Notes under the pieces: generated by a model
What the model saw: the letters and a program-made list of their open reading frames with translations, nothing else
Databases searched by the model: none
What the model was told of the DNA's origin: nothing
Made by a program: the position numbers and the translations under genes
NCBI RefSeq assembly: GCF_037023745.1
Contig: NZ_CP146101.1
Span: 6,898,001-6,962,000 of the forward strand
Direction of reading: 5' to 3'
Length of the DNA stretch: 64,000 nucleotides
Origin: Streptomyces sp. SCSIO 30461
GTDB taxonomy: Bacteria > Actinomycetota > Actinomycetes > Streptomycetales > Streptomycetaceae
Part shown: positions 38,068 through 47,191 of the stretch, piece after piece
Position numbering within the stretch: position 1 is the first letter of the stretch
How the letters are laid out: every line of letters starts with the position of its first letter

Positions 38068-38937
38068 TCAGCGGAACACCGACGGCGGCGGTACGGGCGA
38101 GGGCCTCGCGTCGGCATCGGTCACCGCGGCCGCGCCTCCCGTGAAGTCGGCCAGGGTCCTGCCGTGTTCCACCCGGCCGGGGTGCGGATCTCCGGCGACC
38201 CTGCGGGTCAACTCGGCGACCGGCAGCGGCAGATCGGACGCCAGCAGCACCGCGTTGCCGAATCGACGGCCGCGCAGCACGGTCGGGTCGGCGGCGACGG
38301 CGAGCTCGGGGAACACGGTGGCGGCGGTGGCGATCTGGCCGCGCAGATGGGCGAGCGGCGGGCCGTCGGCGAGGTTGGCCGCGTAGCGCCCGCCCGGCCT
38401 GAGCACCCGGCGCACCTCTGTGAGGAACTCCGTGGTGGTGAGATGGGCGGGGGTGCGGGCTCCGCTGAAGACATCCGCTATCACGAGGTCCGCCCAGCCG
38501 TCGGGCACCTTGCGGAGCCCGTCACGGGCATCGGCCGACCGCACTCGTATCCGGGCGTTCGGGTCCAGCGGCAGCCGGTCGCGGACGAGTTGGACGAGGG
38601 GCACGTCAACCTCGACCACCTGCTGGGTGGAACGCGGACGCGTGGTGGCGATGTACCGCGCGAGGGTGAAGGCTCCGCCGCCGAGGTGGAGGGCGCGCAC
38701 CGGCTTCCCGGCGGGGGCGGCGAGGTCGACCATGTGGCCGAGACGGCGCTGGTACTCGAAGGTGAGCAGCGCGGGATCGTCCAGATCGACATGGGACTGA
38801 GGGGCACCGTCGATCACCAGCGTCCAGGCCCTGGGGCGCTCGCGGTCGGGTATCAGCTCGGCGAGGCCGCCGGCCACGGTTTCGACCACGATCTCCGCCG
38901 ACGCCTCACGCCCACGCTGCTTCTTCCTCGCCACCAC
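38068..38937 (-). CDS. Spermidine-synthase-like methyltransferase-fold protein
   Basis: A 289-aa Rossmann-fold protein of the spermidine/spermine synthase type. It has the AdoMet-type glycine motif RALHLGGGAFTLARYI (about residue 85), the acidic VVEVDVPLV (about 110), and ADVFSGARTPAHLTT (about 160), where synthases carry catalytic Asp. It lacks the canonical GGGDG motif of true spermidine synthases, so polyamine synthesis is not certain. It converges with the secreted-protein gene 33 bp away. Confidence 0.8.
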   Translation of the reverse strand: MVARKKQRGREASAEIVVETVAGGLAELIPDRERPRAWTLVIDGAPQSHVDLDDPALLTFEYQRRLGHMVDLAAPAGKPVRALHLGGGAFTLARYIATTRPRSTQQVVEVDVPLVQLVRDRLPLDPNARIRVRSADARDGLRKVPDGWADLVIADVFSGARTPAHLTTTEFLTEVRRVLRPGGRYAANLADGPPLAHLRGQIATAATVFPELAVAADPTVLRGRRFGNAVLLASDLPLPVAELTRRVAGDPHPGRVEHGRTLADFTGGAAAVTDADARPSPVPPPSVFR

Positions 38938-38985
38938 TCCATTATCGGTGGGCGGGCTGCCCCGCCTCCAGCGGACCGCTGAGCC

Positions 38986-39558
38986 TCAGATGCTGTCCGC
39001 GGCCTCGATCATGCGCGCGGCCTCACCAAGTGCCTCGCGGAGCATCTCGGGATCCGTGACCGGAACGACGTCCGTGGACCCGGGGGGCAGCAGCCAGTCG
39101 CTGCCCCGGGCGGCTTGGCTGCTGGTGGGTTCGGCGGGAATACGCAGGCCGCGGCCCGCGGTCTCCGTACAGGCGCTGCCCGGCATGTCCCAGCCGGCCG
39201 CTGTGCCCGGCGGCACCAGAAAGCCCAGGGTGTCACAGCTGCCGTCGTGCAGGACCGGGCCGACCGCCGGTGCGCCACCACGGCGGAGGATGTCGACCGC
39301 TTCCAGGCCCTGGCGGGCAGGCACGGTCACCAGGTCGCACGGCATGGAGTGGTCCTGAGCCGCACCGCCGGACTCGCCGCCGCGTTCCCGGTACTCCCGG
39401 TACTCCCGGTATTCCACGCGCTCCGTGTGGTTCGTGTGCCGGTCGTGCTCCTCCTGCTCGGGAGCCGGCCCCGGCGCCGCGCTGCGCTCCTCGCTGGGCA
39501 GATGCTGGACACTCGTCGCACTCGTCGCACTCGTCCGTGAGCCACCGCTGGTATCCAC
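38986..39558 (-). CDS. Hypothetical protein conserved beside an XRE regulator
   Basis: About 190 aa. The N-terminal third is low-complexity and polar, with an imperfect YRE-type repeat (EYREYREYRE) coded by a 9-bp tandem repeat (core CCGGTACTC, near 39388-39411). The C-terminal two thirds are regular: DLVTVPARQGLEAVDILRRG, LHDGSCDTLGFLVPPGTAAGWD and GSDWLLPPG. The GTG start at 39558 has GGAGG 5 nt upstream. It is divergent from an NsdA-like regulator. Function unknown; the conserved block resembles small Streptomyces proteins paired with XRE regulators. Confidence 0.65.
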   Translation of the reverse strand: MDTSGGSRTSATSATSVQHLPSEERSAAPGPAPEQEEHDRHTNHTERVEYREYREYRERGGESGGAAQDHSMPCDLVTVPARQGLEAVDILRRGGAPAVGPVLHDGSCDTLGFLVPPGTAAGWDMPGSACTETAGRGLRIPAEPTSSQAARGSDWLLPPGSTDVVPVTDPEMLREALGEAARMIEAADSI

Positions 39559-39664
39559 GCCGACCTCCAACAAGGGAACCCCTCCTCGCCGAGCAAGGGA
39601 GGACACGCACCGCGTCCCCTCATGGTTCAACGCCCTTGCGCGTCAACGGCTACGGCGGCACGCC

Positions 39665-39719
39665 GCTACAAAGGATGGCAGTTCATGGCGGATCGCGGGT
39701 GAGATATCCCGTTTGTAGC
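39665..39719. promoter_or_regulatory. Inverted GCTACAAA/TTTGTAGC pair in the divergent promoter region
   Basis: GCTACAAA (39665-39672) and its exact complement TTTGTAGC (39712-39719) are 39 bp apart between the two divergent genes. The second copy lies in a near-palindrome CCCGTTTGTAGCTAAACAGGG-like stretch (39708-39727). It is a candidate binding site of the adjacent XRE regulator. Confidence 0.35.
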
Positions 39720-39807
39720 TAAACAGGGCGTAGCGGGGCGGTCACAGCCGGTACCTTCTTGGCGCGCCGGAGCGTGGAATGCCGGCAGTACAGGAGAGGG
39801 CTCGGCC

Positions 39808-41175
39808 ATGGCGTCGTCACGGGCAGTTCCCAACCTCGTCTTCCGGCGGCTGCGCGGACAGCGCTCACCGGGAGAGTTCGCCGCGCTCGTCCGCCGGGCG
39901 GCCCGGGAGATCGGCGAGCAGGTCGCCTGCGACGCCCGGTACATCGGGCGGGTGGAGGCCGGCGAGATCCGCTGCCCCAACTACGCCTACGAGCGGGTCT
40001 TCCTGCACATGTTCCCGGGTTCGACGCTGGCGGACCTGGGGTTCGCGGCCCGCGACACGGTACGCGGGCGGCGGACTCGGCAGACGGGCGGCAGCGGCGG
40101 CAACACCCACAGCACCACCTACAGCAACGAGGAGAGCGACGTGCTGCGTCGCGCATTCATGACCGGCGGCACCGCCACCGTGGCGACCGCATCCCTGGGT
40201 CTCGGCTCCCTGCCGGTACCCGAAGAACTCCGGACCGTCACGCCGCGCCAGCGGATCGGCGAGTCCGAGGTGGGCGCCGTCGAGGAGGCCGTGCGCCGGA
40301 TCCGGCAGCTCGACGACCGGCATGGCGCCGACCGGCTCTACAAGTGGGCCGCCCACCCTCTGCGCAGCGCGTACGCGCTGCTCGACTCGGGTACGTCCAC
40401 CCGCGGCTCGACCCTGGGGCGGCTCGCGGCGGGTGCGGGTGAGCTGGCCATCTCGGTGGGCTGGCTGGCCCATGACTCGGGCCGGTTGGATGACGCCCGC
40501 TCGCACTACGCGGAAGCGCTGGCCACCGCGCGGGTGGCCGACGACCCGGCGCTGGAGGCGCACGCGTTCTGCAACACCTCGTTCCTGGCACGGGACGGCG
40601 GCCGGTACCGGGAGGCGGTACGAGCCGCCCAGGCCGGCCAGCAGGCGGCCGGCAAGCTGGGTTCCGCACTGCTGCTGGCGCTGCTGAGTCTGCGCGAGGC
40701 CGGCGGCTGGGCCGGGCTGGGCGACCGCGCGTGCTGCGAGCAGGCGCTGTCCCGGGCCCACGCGCTGTTCGGCCGCGGTCCCGCTGACGCCGATCCGGAG
40801 TGGATGTCCTTCTTCGGGGAGCCGGAACTGCAGGCACTGGAGGCCCAGTGCTGGTCGGCACTCGGCGACTGGCGGCGGGCCGCACGGCACGGCCACCGGG
40901 CGACGGTTCTGCAGAAGCCCTACTTCGCCCGCAACCTGGCGCTCTACCGGGCGCAGCTGGCGCTGGACCTGGCTCGTGCGAAGGACACCCCGGTGGAGGC
41001 CGCGGCGGCGGCCGGACAGGTGCTCGACGTACTGGACGAGGTCCAGTCGTCACGTATCCGCGCGATGCTCGCCGACACCGCGCGGATGCTGCTTCCGCGG
41101 CGGCGCACCCCGGGGGTGGCCGACTTCCTGGACCGCCACACGCACACGTCGCGGACGGCGGTCGGCAGGGCCTGA
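39808..41175 (+). CDS. XRE-type regulator with TPR-like repeats (NsdA-like)
   Basis: A 455-aa protein. Residues about 10-75 form a helix-turn-helix-like domain (SPGEFAALVRRAAREIGEQ, then DARYIGRVEAGEIRCPNYAY). A linker (85-110) is Gly/Thr-rich, and the rest is alpha-helical TPR-like repeats (HYAEALATARVADDPALEAHAF, YREAVRAAQAGQQAAGKLGS). It resembles the NsdA family, which represses development and antibiotic synthesis in Streptomyces. Residues 115-150 (RRAFMTGGTATVATASLGLGS) look like a buried hydrophobic stretch rather than a signal. Confidence 0.8.
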   Translation: MASSRAVPNLVFRRLRGQRSPGEFAALVRRAAREIGEQVACDARYIGRVEAGEIRCPNYAYERVFLHMFPGSTLADLGFAARDTVRGRRTRQTGGSGGNTHSTTYSNEESDVLRRAFMTGGTATVATASLGLGSLPVPEELRTVTPRQRIGESEVGAVEEAVRRIRQLDDRHGADRLYKWAAHPLRSAYALLDSGTSTRGSTLGRLAAGAGELAISVGWLAHDSGRLDDARSHYAEALATARVADDPALEAHAFCNTSFLARDGGRYREAVRAAQAGQQAAGKLGSALLLALLSLREAGGWAGLGDRACCEQALSRAHALFGRGPADADPEWMSFFGEPELQALEAQCWSALGDWRRAARHGHRATVLQKPYFARNLALYRAQLALDLARAKDTPVEAAAAAGQVLDVLDEVQSSRIRAMLADTARMLLPRRRTPGVADFLDRHTHTSRTAVGRA

Positions 41176-41183
41176 ACCGTGCG

Positions 41184-41225
41184 ACCGCCTGCGGCGGTGG
41201 CACGGGGCGGGCGGACGGGCCGCCC
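41184..41225. terminator. Hairpins between convergent genes
   Basis: Two short stems lie in a 53-bp convergent gap: ACCGCC/GGCGGT (41184-41198) and GGGCGG/CCGCCC (41209-41225). Confidence 0.45.
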
Positions 41226-41228
41226 TGG

Positions 41229-41825
41229 TCAGGTGCCCAGGTGGCCCGTGTCGTTCCAGCGGTCGATCGCCGGGGCGCCGTAGGCCCAGCCCAGGGCGGA
41301 CAGACTGGTCGGGTCCAGCTTGATCCGGGCAGCGAAGGAGACGTCCTCGCCGATCCAGCGGGCGCCCAGCACTCGCAGGATGTGGCCGTGCGCGAAGACC
41401 AGCACATCGCGATCGGCGGACCGCACGTACTCGACGATCCCGTCGGCGCGGTCGGAGAGCTGGGCCATCGTCTCGCCGTCGGGGACCCCGTCGCGCCAGA
41501 TGAACCAGTCGGGGTCGATCGCGTGGATCTCGGCTTGTGTCATGCCCTCATACGCGCCGTAGTCCCACTCCATGAGCGCGTCCCAGGGCTGGGCCCGGTC
41601 GGCGAAACCGGCGAGCTCGCAGGTCTCGTGGGCACGGGAGAGCGGACTGGTGCGGATCTCCGCGTCCGGGAGTCCGTTCCACGGCTCCTTGTGCAGACGC
41701 TCTCCCAGTAGCTTCGCTCCACGGCGTCCTTCGTCCAGGAGCGGGATGTCCGTCCGTCCGGTGTGCTTGCCCGACGAGGACCACTCGGTCTGGCCGTGCC
41801 GGGCGAGGAATATGCGGGGTGCCAT
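41229..41825 (-). CDS. Histidine phosphatase family protein
   Basis: A 198-aa branch-1 histidine phosphatase (phosphoglycerate-mutase-like). The catalytic RHG is in [10 protein letters not shown] (H10), the second arm Arg in [11 protein letters not shown], and the second catalytic His in VFAHGHILR. The ATG at 41825 starts just before the motif; a longer frame from 41855 is possible. Substrate may be a phosphosugar or acid; not determinable here. Confidence 0.88.
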   Translation of the reverse strand: MAPRIFLARHGQTEWSSSGKHTGRTDIPLLDEGRRGAKLLGERLHKEPWNGLPDAEIRTSPLSRAHETCELAGFADRAQPWDALMEWDYGAYEGMTQAEIHAIDPDWFIWRDGVPDGETMAQLSDRADGIVEYVRSADRDVLVFAHGHILRVLGARWIGEDVSFAARIKLDPTSLSALGWAYGAPAIDRWNDTGHLGT

Positions 41826-42068
41826 GGCCTCATCATCGCCCAGCCGGACGATCATCGCCCACCGACTGCACAGCCGCTCGGTCCGGCGGCGCGGTCCGGC
41901 GGCGGAGTGCAGGGCGCCGCGTCATTCGTTGCTCCAGGCAACCCCCGCCGCGGGAGCCGCGTCCTCCTGCCCGTAGCGTCTGCACGCCGGTCACCACCGT
42001 CGCACCGGTGCCGCCACACCCGTGCCGCCGCACTGGTTCACCGGAACAACAAGGGGGAGAGCGTCCGG

Positions 42069-42995
42069 ATGGCGAGAGAGTTGCCCGCGCGGCCCGGCCG
42101 CCGCAGTCCGCTCCAGCGGCGTCCGCGCTGGTGGAGCGAACTACCGCTGCTGATCGCCGTCTACGCGGCGTACTCGGCGGGACGGCTCCTGGCGCGCGGA
42201 GGCAAGAGCGACGCCGTCACCCAGGGGCTGACCCTGCTGGAATGGGAGAAACATTTCGGCATCAACTTCGAGCACCCGCTCAACCGGCTCTTCACGAGCA
42301 CACCGGCCCTCGGCATACCCGCCGACTTCATCTACGCCTCCCTGCACTACCTGGTGACACCCGCGATCCTGGTGTGGCTGTTCCGCAGACGACCCCGGAA
42401 CTACCGGGCCGCACGCACCTGGCTGCTCCTCTCCACCCTGCTCGGGCTGATCGGGTTCACCCTGGTGCCGACCTGCCCGCCGCGATTGCTCGACGCCGCG
42501 CACGGATTCACCGACACGATGGAGCAGTTCAGCTCGTACGGCTGGTGGGGCGCGGAGGCGAGCGCGCCCCGGGGACTCGGCGGGATGACCAACCAGTTCG
42601 CCGCGATGCCGAGTCTGCACGTCGGCTGGGCCCTTTGGTGCGGGGTGATGCTCTGGCTGCACGGACGCGGGGTGGCGGCACGGACGTTCGCGGTCGCCTA
42701 TCCGCTGATCACCACGCTGGTGGTCATGGGCACGGCGAACCACTACTTCCTCGACGCGGTCGGGGGCGCGCTCACCATGGCGGTGGGACTGCTGCTCACC
42801 CGGCCCGCACTGCGACTGGCCGACCGGGTACGGAGCCGGATCGCGGCCGGCGCCGGAGAGGCCGGATCGGACGGATCCGACCGGAAGTCCACGATTGTCA
42901 GTGGCGGATGCCAGACTTCCGCGGGTGAGCACATCCCTGGACAGCGGACCTCATCCGCAAGTCCCGCCGACGGCACTCCGGCAGCGACTCGCTGA
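42069..42995 (+). CDS. PAP2-family membrane phosphatase/phosphotransferase
   Basis: A 308-aa integral membrane protein with five to six hydrophobic segments. It has the inositol-phosphotransferase-like PAP2 motifs PSLHVGWALWCGV (about residue 182, catalytic His) and ANHYFLDAVGG (about 225, second His). It probably transfers or removes phosphate on a membrane lipid. The last 50 residues are hydrophilic and low-complexity and overlap the next gene by about 70 bp. Start ATG at 42069. Confidence 0.82.
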   Translation: MARELPARPGRRSPLQRRPRWWSELPLLIAVYAAYSAGRLLARGGKSDAVTQGLTLLEWEKHFGINFEHPLNRLFTSTPALGIPADFIYASLHYLVTPAILVWLFRRRPRNYRAARTWLLLSTLLGLIGFTLVPTCPPRLLDAAHGFTDTMEQFSSYGWWGAEASAPRGLGGMTNQFAAMPSLHVGWALWCGVMLWLHGRGVAARTFAVAYPLITTLVVMGTANHYFLDAVGGALTMAVGLLLTRPALRLADRVRSRIAAGAGEAGSDGSDRKSTIVSGGCQTSAGEHIPGQRTSSASPADGTPAATR

Positions 42996-44061
42996 GCTGC
43001 GCGGCCCATCGGCCGCTCCGCATCCGCTCGACGCCCGCGCGTTGGCCGCACTCGCCGCCAACCCCGGGTGCAAGCGGCGGGCGCTGCTGGACGGAGCCGG
43101 GGTGGACAAGGCCGCGCTCGCCCGGGCGCTGGGGTCACCGGCGGCCTTCGGCCAGTCGCAGTTCGCGTTCATGCGGGGCCATGCGTTCGAGGCCAGGGTC
43201 AAGGCGGACGGCGGCACGGAGCTGCTGAAGCTGCTCGGCGTGGAGGACGCACGGCGCGCCCGGGTCCCCGACCTCTCGGCGGCCGGTCCCGAAGGGCGCA
43301 CGGCACGCACGGCGCTGGCGCTGCGCGAGGCCACCAGGGCCGGGGAGCGGTCCGGCGAGTGGACGCTGCTCGACCATCCCCTGCTGGCGCTGGAGGTGGC
43401 CGGGTCGCCGGCGTATCTGGAGCCGGACGCGGTCGTGGTCCATCCCGACGGCCGGTGGACCGTCGTGGAGATCAAGTCGTTTCCGGTGGTCGACGGCTCG
43501 GCGGACGCGGCCAAGGTCGGTTCGGCCGCTCGCCAGTCGGCGGTCTATGTGCTGGCGCTGGAGCGGGTCGCGGAGCTGACCGACGGAGCACGGGTGGCGC
43601 ACTCGGTGCTGCTGGTCTGCCCCAAGGACTTCACCAACCTGCCCGTGGCCTCGGCGGTCGATGTGCGCAAGCAGCTGTCGGTGACAAGACGGCAGCTGGC
43701 CAGGCTGACCCGGATCGACACAATCGCAGCCGCGCTGCCCGACGGGGTCAGTTTCGACACGGAGGGCTGCTCGGTCGGTGAGCTGACGGCATCGGTCGAA
43801 GCGGTACCCGCCGCGTACGCTCCCGACTGCCTGGCCGCCTGCGAGCTGGCCTTCCACTGCCGGGAGCGGGCCCGCGCGGCAGGCGCGGTGGCAACGCTGG
43901 GGCGGTCGGCCCGCGGAGAGCTGGGCGGACTCACGGCCGTCGGGGACGTGCTCGCCGCGGCCCGCGGAGAGTCCGGCGACCCGGACGACCCGGCGGTCGC
44001 CGCCCTGCGCCGGGCGGCGTCGCTGCGAGCCGAGGCGCTGGAGGTCGCGGGATGTCGCTGA
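42925..44061 (+). CDS. Cas4/RecB-type Fe-S nuclease subunit (PD-(D/E)XK)
   Basis: About 378 aa. The nuclease core shows the RecB/Cas4 order: RGHAFEARV (conserved Glu about 89), LEPDAVVV (Asp 168), VEIKSF (Glu 182, Lys 184) and RQSAVYVL (the QxxxY motif, 204-208). A Cys in NPGCKRR (49) upstream of the core and three more in DCLAACELAFHC (302, 306, 312) match the four-Cys Fe-S cluster layout of Cas4, AddB and Dna2, though the spacing is C-x3-C-x5-C instead of C-x2-C-x5-C. It overlaps the next gene by 10 bp. The start is uncertain (GTG 42925; GTG 42901 or TTG 42895 possible). It likely cuts single-stranded DNA ends with the helicase two genes on. Confidence 0.8.
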   Translation: MSTSLDSGPHPQVPPTALRQRLAELRGPSAAPHPLDARALAALAANPGCKRRALLDGAGVDKAALARALGSPAAFGQSQFAFMRGHAFEARVKADGGTELLKLLGVEDARRARVPDLSAAGPEGRTARTALALREATRAGERSGEWTLLDHPLLALEVAGSPAYLEPDAVVVHPDGRWTVVEIKSFPVVDGSADAAKVGSAARQSAVYVLALERVAELTDGARVAHSVLLVCPKDFTNLPVASAVDVRKQLSVTRRQLARLTRIDTIAAALPDGVSFDTEGCSVGELTASVEAVPAAYAPDCLAACELAFHCRERARAAGAVATLGRSARGELGGLTAVGDVLAAARGESGDPDDPAVAALRRAASLRAEALEVAGCR

Positions 44062-45653
44062 TCAGTACGCTCGCCCGGCTGGAAGCGGTCGAGAGTGGCC
44101 GGGCCCAGCGGCTGGCCACGGCGCGGCACCGGCACCTGTCGGCGCGCCCGCTGGTGCTCGTACCGCTGACGACCGCCGGTGAGGCCGGGGCGCCGCTCGG
44201 GGCGATGGTCGGCACGGACCGCGACGCGCCACGGCTGCTGAGCGTGGCACAGCCGCGCGACCGCGATCTGCGCTCCGCCTTCCTCGCCGAACTCGCCGAG
44301 TGCGTGCTGCCGCATCTGGAGGGGTACGAGGCCGGCGTCGAAGCCGCCGAGCGTGCGGAGACCGACCCGGAGACCGGCAAGCGGGTCAAGGTCTCCGTCG
44401 AACTGTGCGCGGATGCCGCACAGCTGATCGTGCCGAGCCGCCCCGGTATCGACTTCGTCCGGCTGCTGGGCCGGTCGATGCGGTTCCGGCGGACGGTGGA
44501 GCAGGACCCGGACACCCCGCATCCCGCGCCGCCGCGAGTGCCGCTGCTGGGACGCTGGCTGACGCACTACGGGGAGCGGGCCAGGGTTCCCGGGTCGTCG
44601 CTGCTGCTCGCGATGACGGATCTGCTGGGGCGGCACTGGGCGACCGGGCAGTCCGCGTTGGAGGACCAGCACCTCGGCGCGCTGGTGGCCTGGATCGCGC
44701 CGCCCGACGGCGAGAGCGGCGCCGAGGCGGCGTTGCGCGCCGAGACGGCCCGGGACGGTGCGGGGCAGCTCGTGTGCCCACCCGCGGGCCCCGCCACCGA
44801 CCCGGCCTTCGACAACCGGCTGCTGGCACCCGCGATGGAGCGCTACGACCGGGCCCGTCAGGCTCTGGCCACGGCGGAGGACGGGGCAGCCGCGGACGAG
44901 TGGCTCGGGCGGCTGACGGTGGCCGAGGGGGAGATCCGGGGTCTTCTGGGGCAGGTGCTGCGGCCCACCTGGGACGCCGTATGGCAGGGCATCGACCTGC
45001 TGCGAGAGCTGCCAAAGGGGTCGAGGGTGGCCGACCGCTGGACCCGCGACCGCTGGTCGTTCACGGGCCACCGCGACCGGGTCCGGGCGGGCGAGCCGCC
45101 GCAGCCGCGCCGCGACGACGCGGTGACCGCGGCACGGAAGCTCGCGGCTCGCGAGACGGCGCAGGCCCAGCTGGAGGCTCAGGAGGCCCTGGACGATCCG
45201 CTGGTGCTGGCCGGGCGGCGGCTCTCGGGCGACGCGTTCGTCGGCGAGGTCACCGAGGTGGTGATGGCCTGGTCGGAATCCAAGCGACCGTCGCCCCGTC
45301 CGTTGGTCACGGTGCGGACCGACGACACCCCGCAGCTGGGCGCGGGCGTGAAGGTGTACCGCTCGCTGGAGAGCGGACCGCAGAGCGCGGAGTTCGTGGC
45401 GTGGTGCGAGGAGGACGGCTCGCTGGTGCTGCGGCTGCTGGACCGGATGGGGCGGTCACGGGACCCCGTCGATGGGTCCGTACCGGAGAAGGGCGACCGG
45501 ATCGCCTGGACGCTGTTCGAGCATGAGCAGCGGGGCGGCCCGAAGCTGCCCGACCCGGAGGACACCCCCTGGACGCACGGGGGGCCGCCGCGCGGCGACG
45601 TCTCGCAGGGCGCGGAAGGTCCCGACCCGGTGACCACGGAGGACCTGCTGTGA
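44052..45653 (+). CDS. Middle protein of a nuclease-helicase operon, function unknown
   Basis: A 533-aa protein I do not recognise. The first 200 residues hold RPGIDFVRLLGRSMRFRRTVEQ. The middle is helical and Ala-rich (MERYDRARQALATAEDGAAADEWLGRL region). Residues about 400-485 (PLVTVRTDDTPQLGAGVKVYR, then EEDGSLVLRLLDRMG) look like a small beta-barrel, similar in pattern to the 1B/beta-barrel domain between nuclease and helicase in Dna2/Upf1 enzymes. No catalytic motif seen. ATG inside the end of the nuclease gene; stop overlaps the helicase GTG. It probably bridges the other two products. Confidence 0.75.
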   Translation: MSLISTLARLEAVESGRAQRLATARHRHLSARPLVLVPLTTAGEAGAPLGAMVGTDRDAPRLLSVAQPRDRDLRSAFLAELAECVLPHLEGYEAGVEAAERAETDPETGKRVKVSVELCADAAQLIVPSRPGIDFVRLLGRSMRFRRTVEQDPDTPHPAPPRVPLLGRWLTHYGERARVPGSSLLLAMTDLLGRHWATGQSALEDQHLGALVAWIAPPDGESGAEAALRAETARDGAGQLVCPPAGPATDPAFDNRLLAPAMERYDRARQALATAEDGAAADEWLGRLTVAEGEIRGLLGQVLRPTWDAVWQGIDLLRELPKGSRVADRWTRDRWSFTGHRDRVRAGEPPQPRRDDAVTAARKLAARETAQAQLEAQEALDDPLVLAGRRLSGDAFVGEVTEVVMAWSESKRPSPRPLVTVRTDDTPQLGAGVKVYRSLESGPQSAEFVAWCEEDGSLVLRLLDRMGRSRDPVDGSVPEKGDRIAWTLFEHEQRGGPKLPDPEDTPWTHGGPPRGDVSQGAEGPDPVTTEDLL

Positions 45654-47014
45654 GGGAGCCTGCAGCGATCGAGGCCGCCGCTTCCGCGCTCGACCCGGGC
45701 GCCTCGGCAGCCCGGGCCACCGAGGCGATCATGGCGGACACCGTGGCCGGGGACGCCCGGGGTGTCGTGGTGGACTCCCCGCCCGGCGCGGGCAAGTCGA
45801 CGCTGGTCGTGCGCGCGGCGCTGGAGCTGGCCTCGGCCGGCAGACCGCTGATGATCGTCGCCCAGACGAACGCCCAGGTGGACGACCTGGTGCTGCGGCT
45901 CGCCGAGAAGGAGCCGGAGCTGCCGGTGGGCCGGCTGCACAGCAACGACCCGGACCCCTACGACCACGCGCTCGACGGCCTGGACAACGTGCGGAAGTCG
46001 GCGAAGGCAGGCGATCTCGCGGGCCTGGACGTGGTGGTCTCGACCGCCGCCAAATGGGCGCACGTCAAGGGCGTCGAGCCCTGGAGCCACGCGATCGTGG
46101 ACGAGGCGTACCAAATGCGCTCGGACGCCCTGCTCGCCGTGGCGGGGCTCTTCGAGCGTGCTCTGTTCGTGGGCGACCCGGGGCAGCTCGACCCCTTCTC
46201 GGTGGTCGGCGCGGACCAGTGGGCGGGGCTGTCGTACGACCCGTCGGCCAGCGCGGTCTCCACCCTGCTGGCGCACAACCCGGAGCTGCCGCAGCACCGG
46301 CTGCCGGTGTCGTGGCGGCTGCCCGCCTCAGCCGCGCCACTGGTGTCCGGGGCGTTCTATCCGTACACGCCGTTCCGCAGCGGTACGGGTCACGGCGACC
46401 GGCGACTGTCCTTCGGTGTCGCCTCGGACGGCTCGGGGACGGACCGGGTACTGGACGAAGCCGCCGAGTCCGGCTGGGGGCTGCTGGAGCTGCCCGCCCG
46501 GCACACTCCGCGCACCGACCCCGAGGCGGTCCGGACGGTGGCACTGGTGGTGCGGCGGCTGCTCGACCGGGGCGGGGTCTCGGTGTCGGAGCGGTCCGAC
46601 GGTCCTGTGCCGCTGACCCGGGACCGGATCGCGGTCGGCACCGCCCACCGCGACCAGGCCGCGGCGGTACGAGCGGCGCTGACCGAGCTCGGGGTGAGCG
46701 GGGTGGCCGTGGACACGGCCAACCGGCTCCAGGGGCGCGAATTCGATGTCACCGTCGTGCTCCACCCCTTGTCGGGCCGCCCCGACGCGACGGCGTTCCA
46801 CCTGGAGACGGGCCGCCTGTGCGTGCTGACGTCCCGGCACCGGCACGCCTGTGTCGTGGTGTGCCGCGCGGGCGTGGCGGAACTGTTGGACGAGCATCCG
46901 TCCACCGAGCCGGTGCAGCTGGGCGTGAGCATGAAGTTCCCGGACGGATGGGAGGCGAACCACGCGGTGCTGTCTCATCTGGCGGAGCATCGCGTGGTCG
47001 CCTCCGCCGGATGA
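45650..47014 (+). CDS. SF1B DNA/RNA helicase (Upf1/Dna2-like)
   Basis: A 454-aa helicase with all SF1 motifs: I SPPGAGKST (43-51), Ia AQTNAQVDDL (71-80), II VDEAYQ (150-155), III VGDPGQLDP (174-182), IV around HRLPVSWRLP (216-225), V VDTANRLQGREFD (354-366) and VI LTSRHRHA (393-400). The Upf1-type DEAxQ box and TNxxVDxL place it in SF1B (5'-3' type). It is short, without the extra domains of full-length Dna2. GTG start overlaps the stop of the middle gene by 4 bp. It should power the Fe-S nuclease of the same operon. Confidence 0.86.
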   Translation: MREPAAIEAAASALDPGASAARATEAIMADTVAGDARGVVVDSPPGAGKSTLVVRAALELASAGRPLMIVAQTNAQVDDLVLRLAEKEPELPVGRLHSNDPDPYDHALDGLDNVRKSAKAGDLAGLDVVVSTAAKWAHVKGVEPWSHAIVDEAYQMRSDALLAVAGLFERALFVGDPGQLDPFSVVGADQWAGLSYDPSASAVSTLLAHNPELPQHRLPVSWRLPASAAPLVSGAFYPYTPFRSGTGHGDRRLSFGVASDGSGTDRVLDEAAESGWGLLELPARHTPRTDPEAVRTVALVVRRLLDRGGVSVSERSDGPVPLTRDRIAVGTAHRDQAAAVRAALTELGVSGVAVDTANRLQGREFDVTVVLHPLSGRPDATAFHLETGRLCVLTSRHRHACVVVCRAGVAELLDEHPSTEPVQLGVSMKFPDGWEANHAVLSHLAEHRVVASAG

Positions 47015-47191
47015 GGGTGGCCTGAGCAGGCGCGGGTGCGGACACGGGTCGCCGTGGTCCTCGTCGGGAGACCGGGCGCGGTCGCCGGATGCCGCGGTCC
47101 GCGGCGATGTCGGCGGACCGCGGGGCCCTCTTGCGCCGCGCGGGACAATGGTGGGTGGCCGATGGCCGGAATGCGTGGTGAGGAGAGAGGC

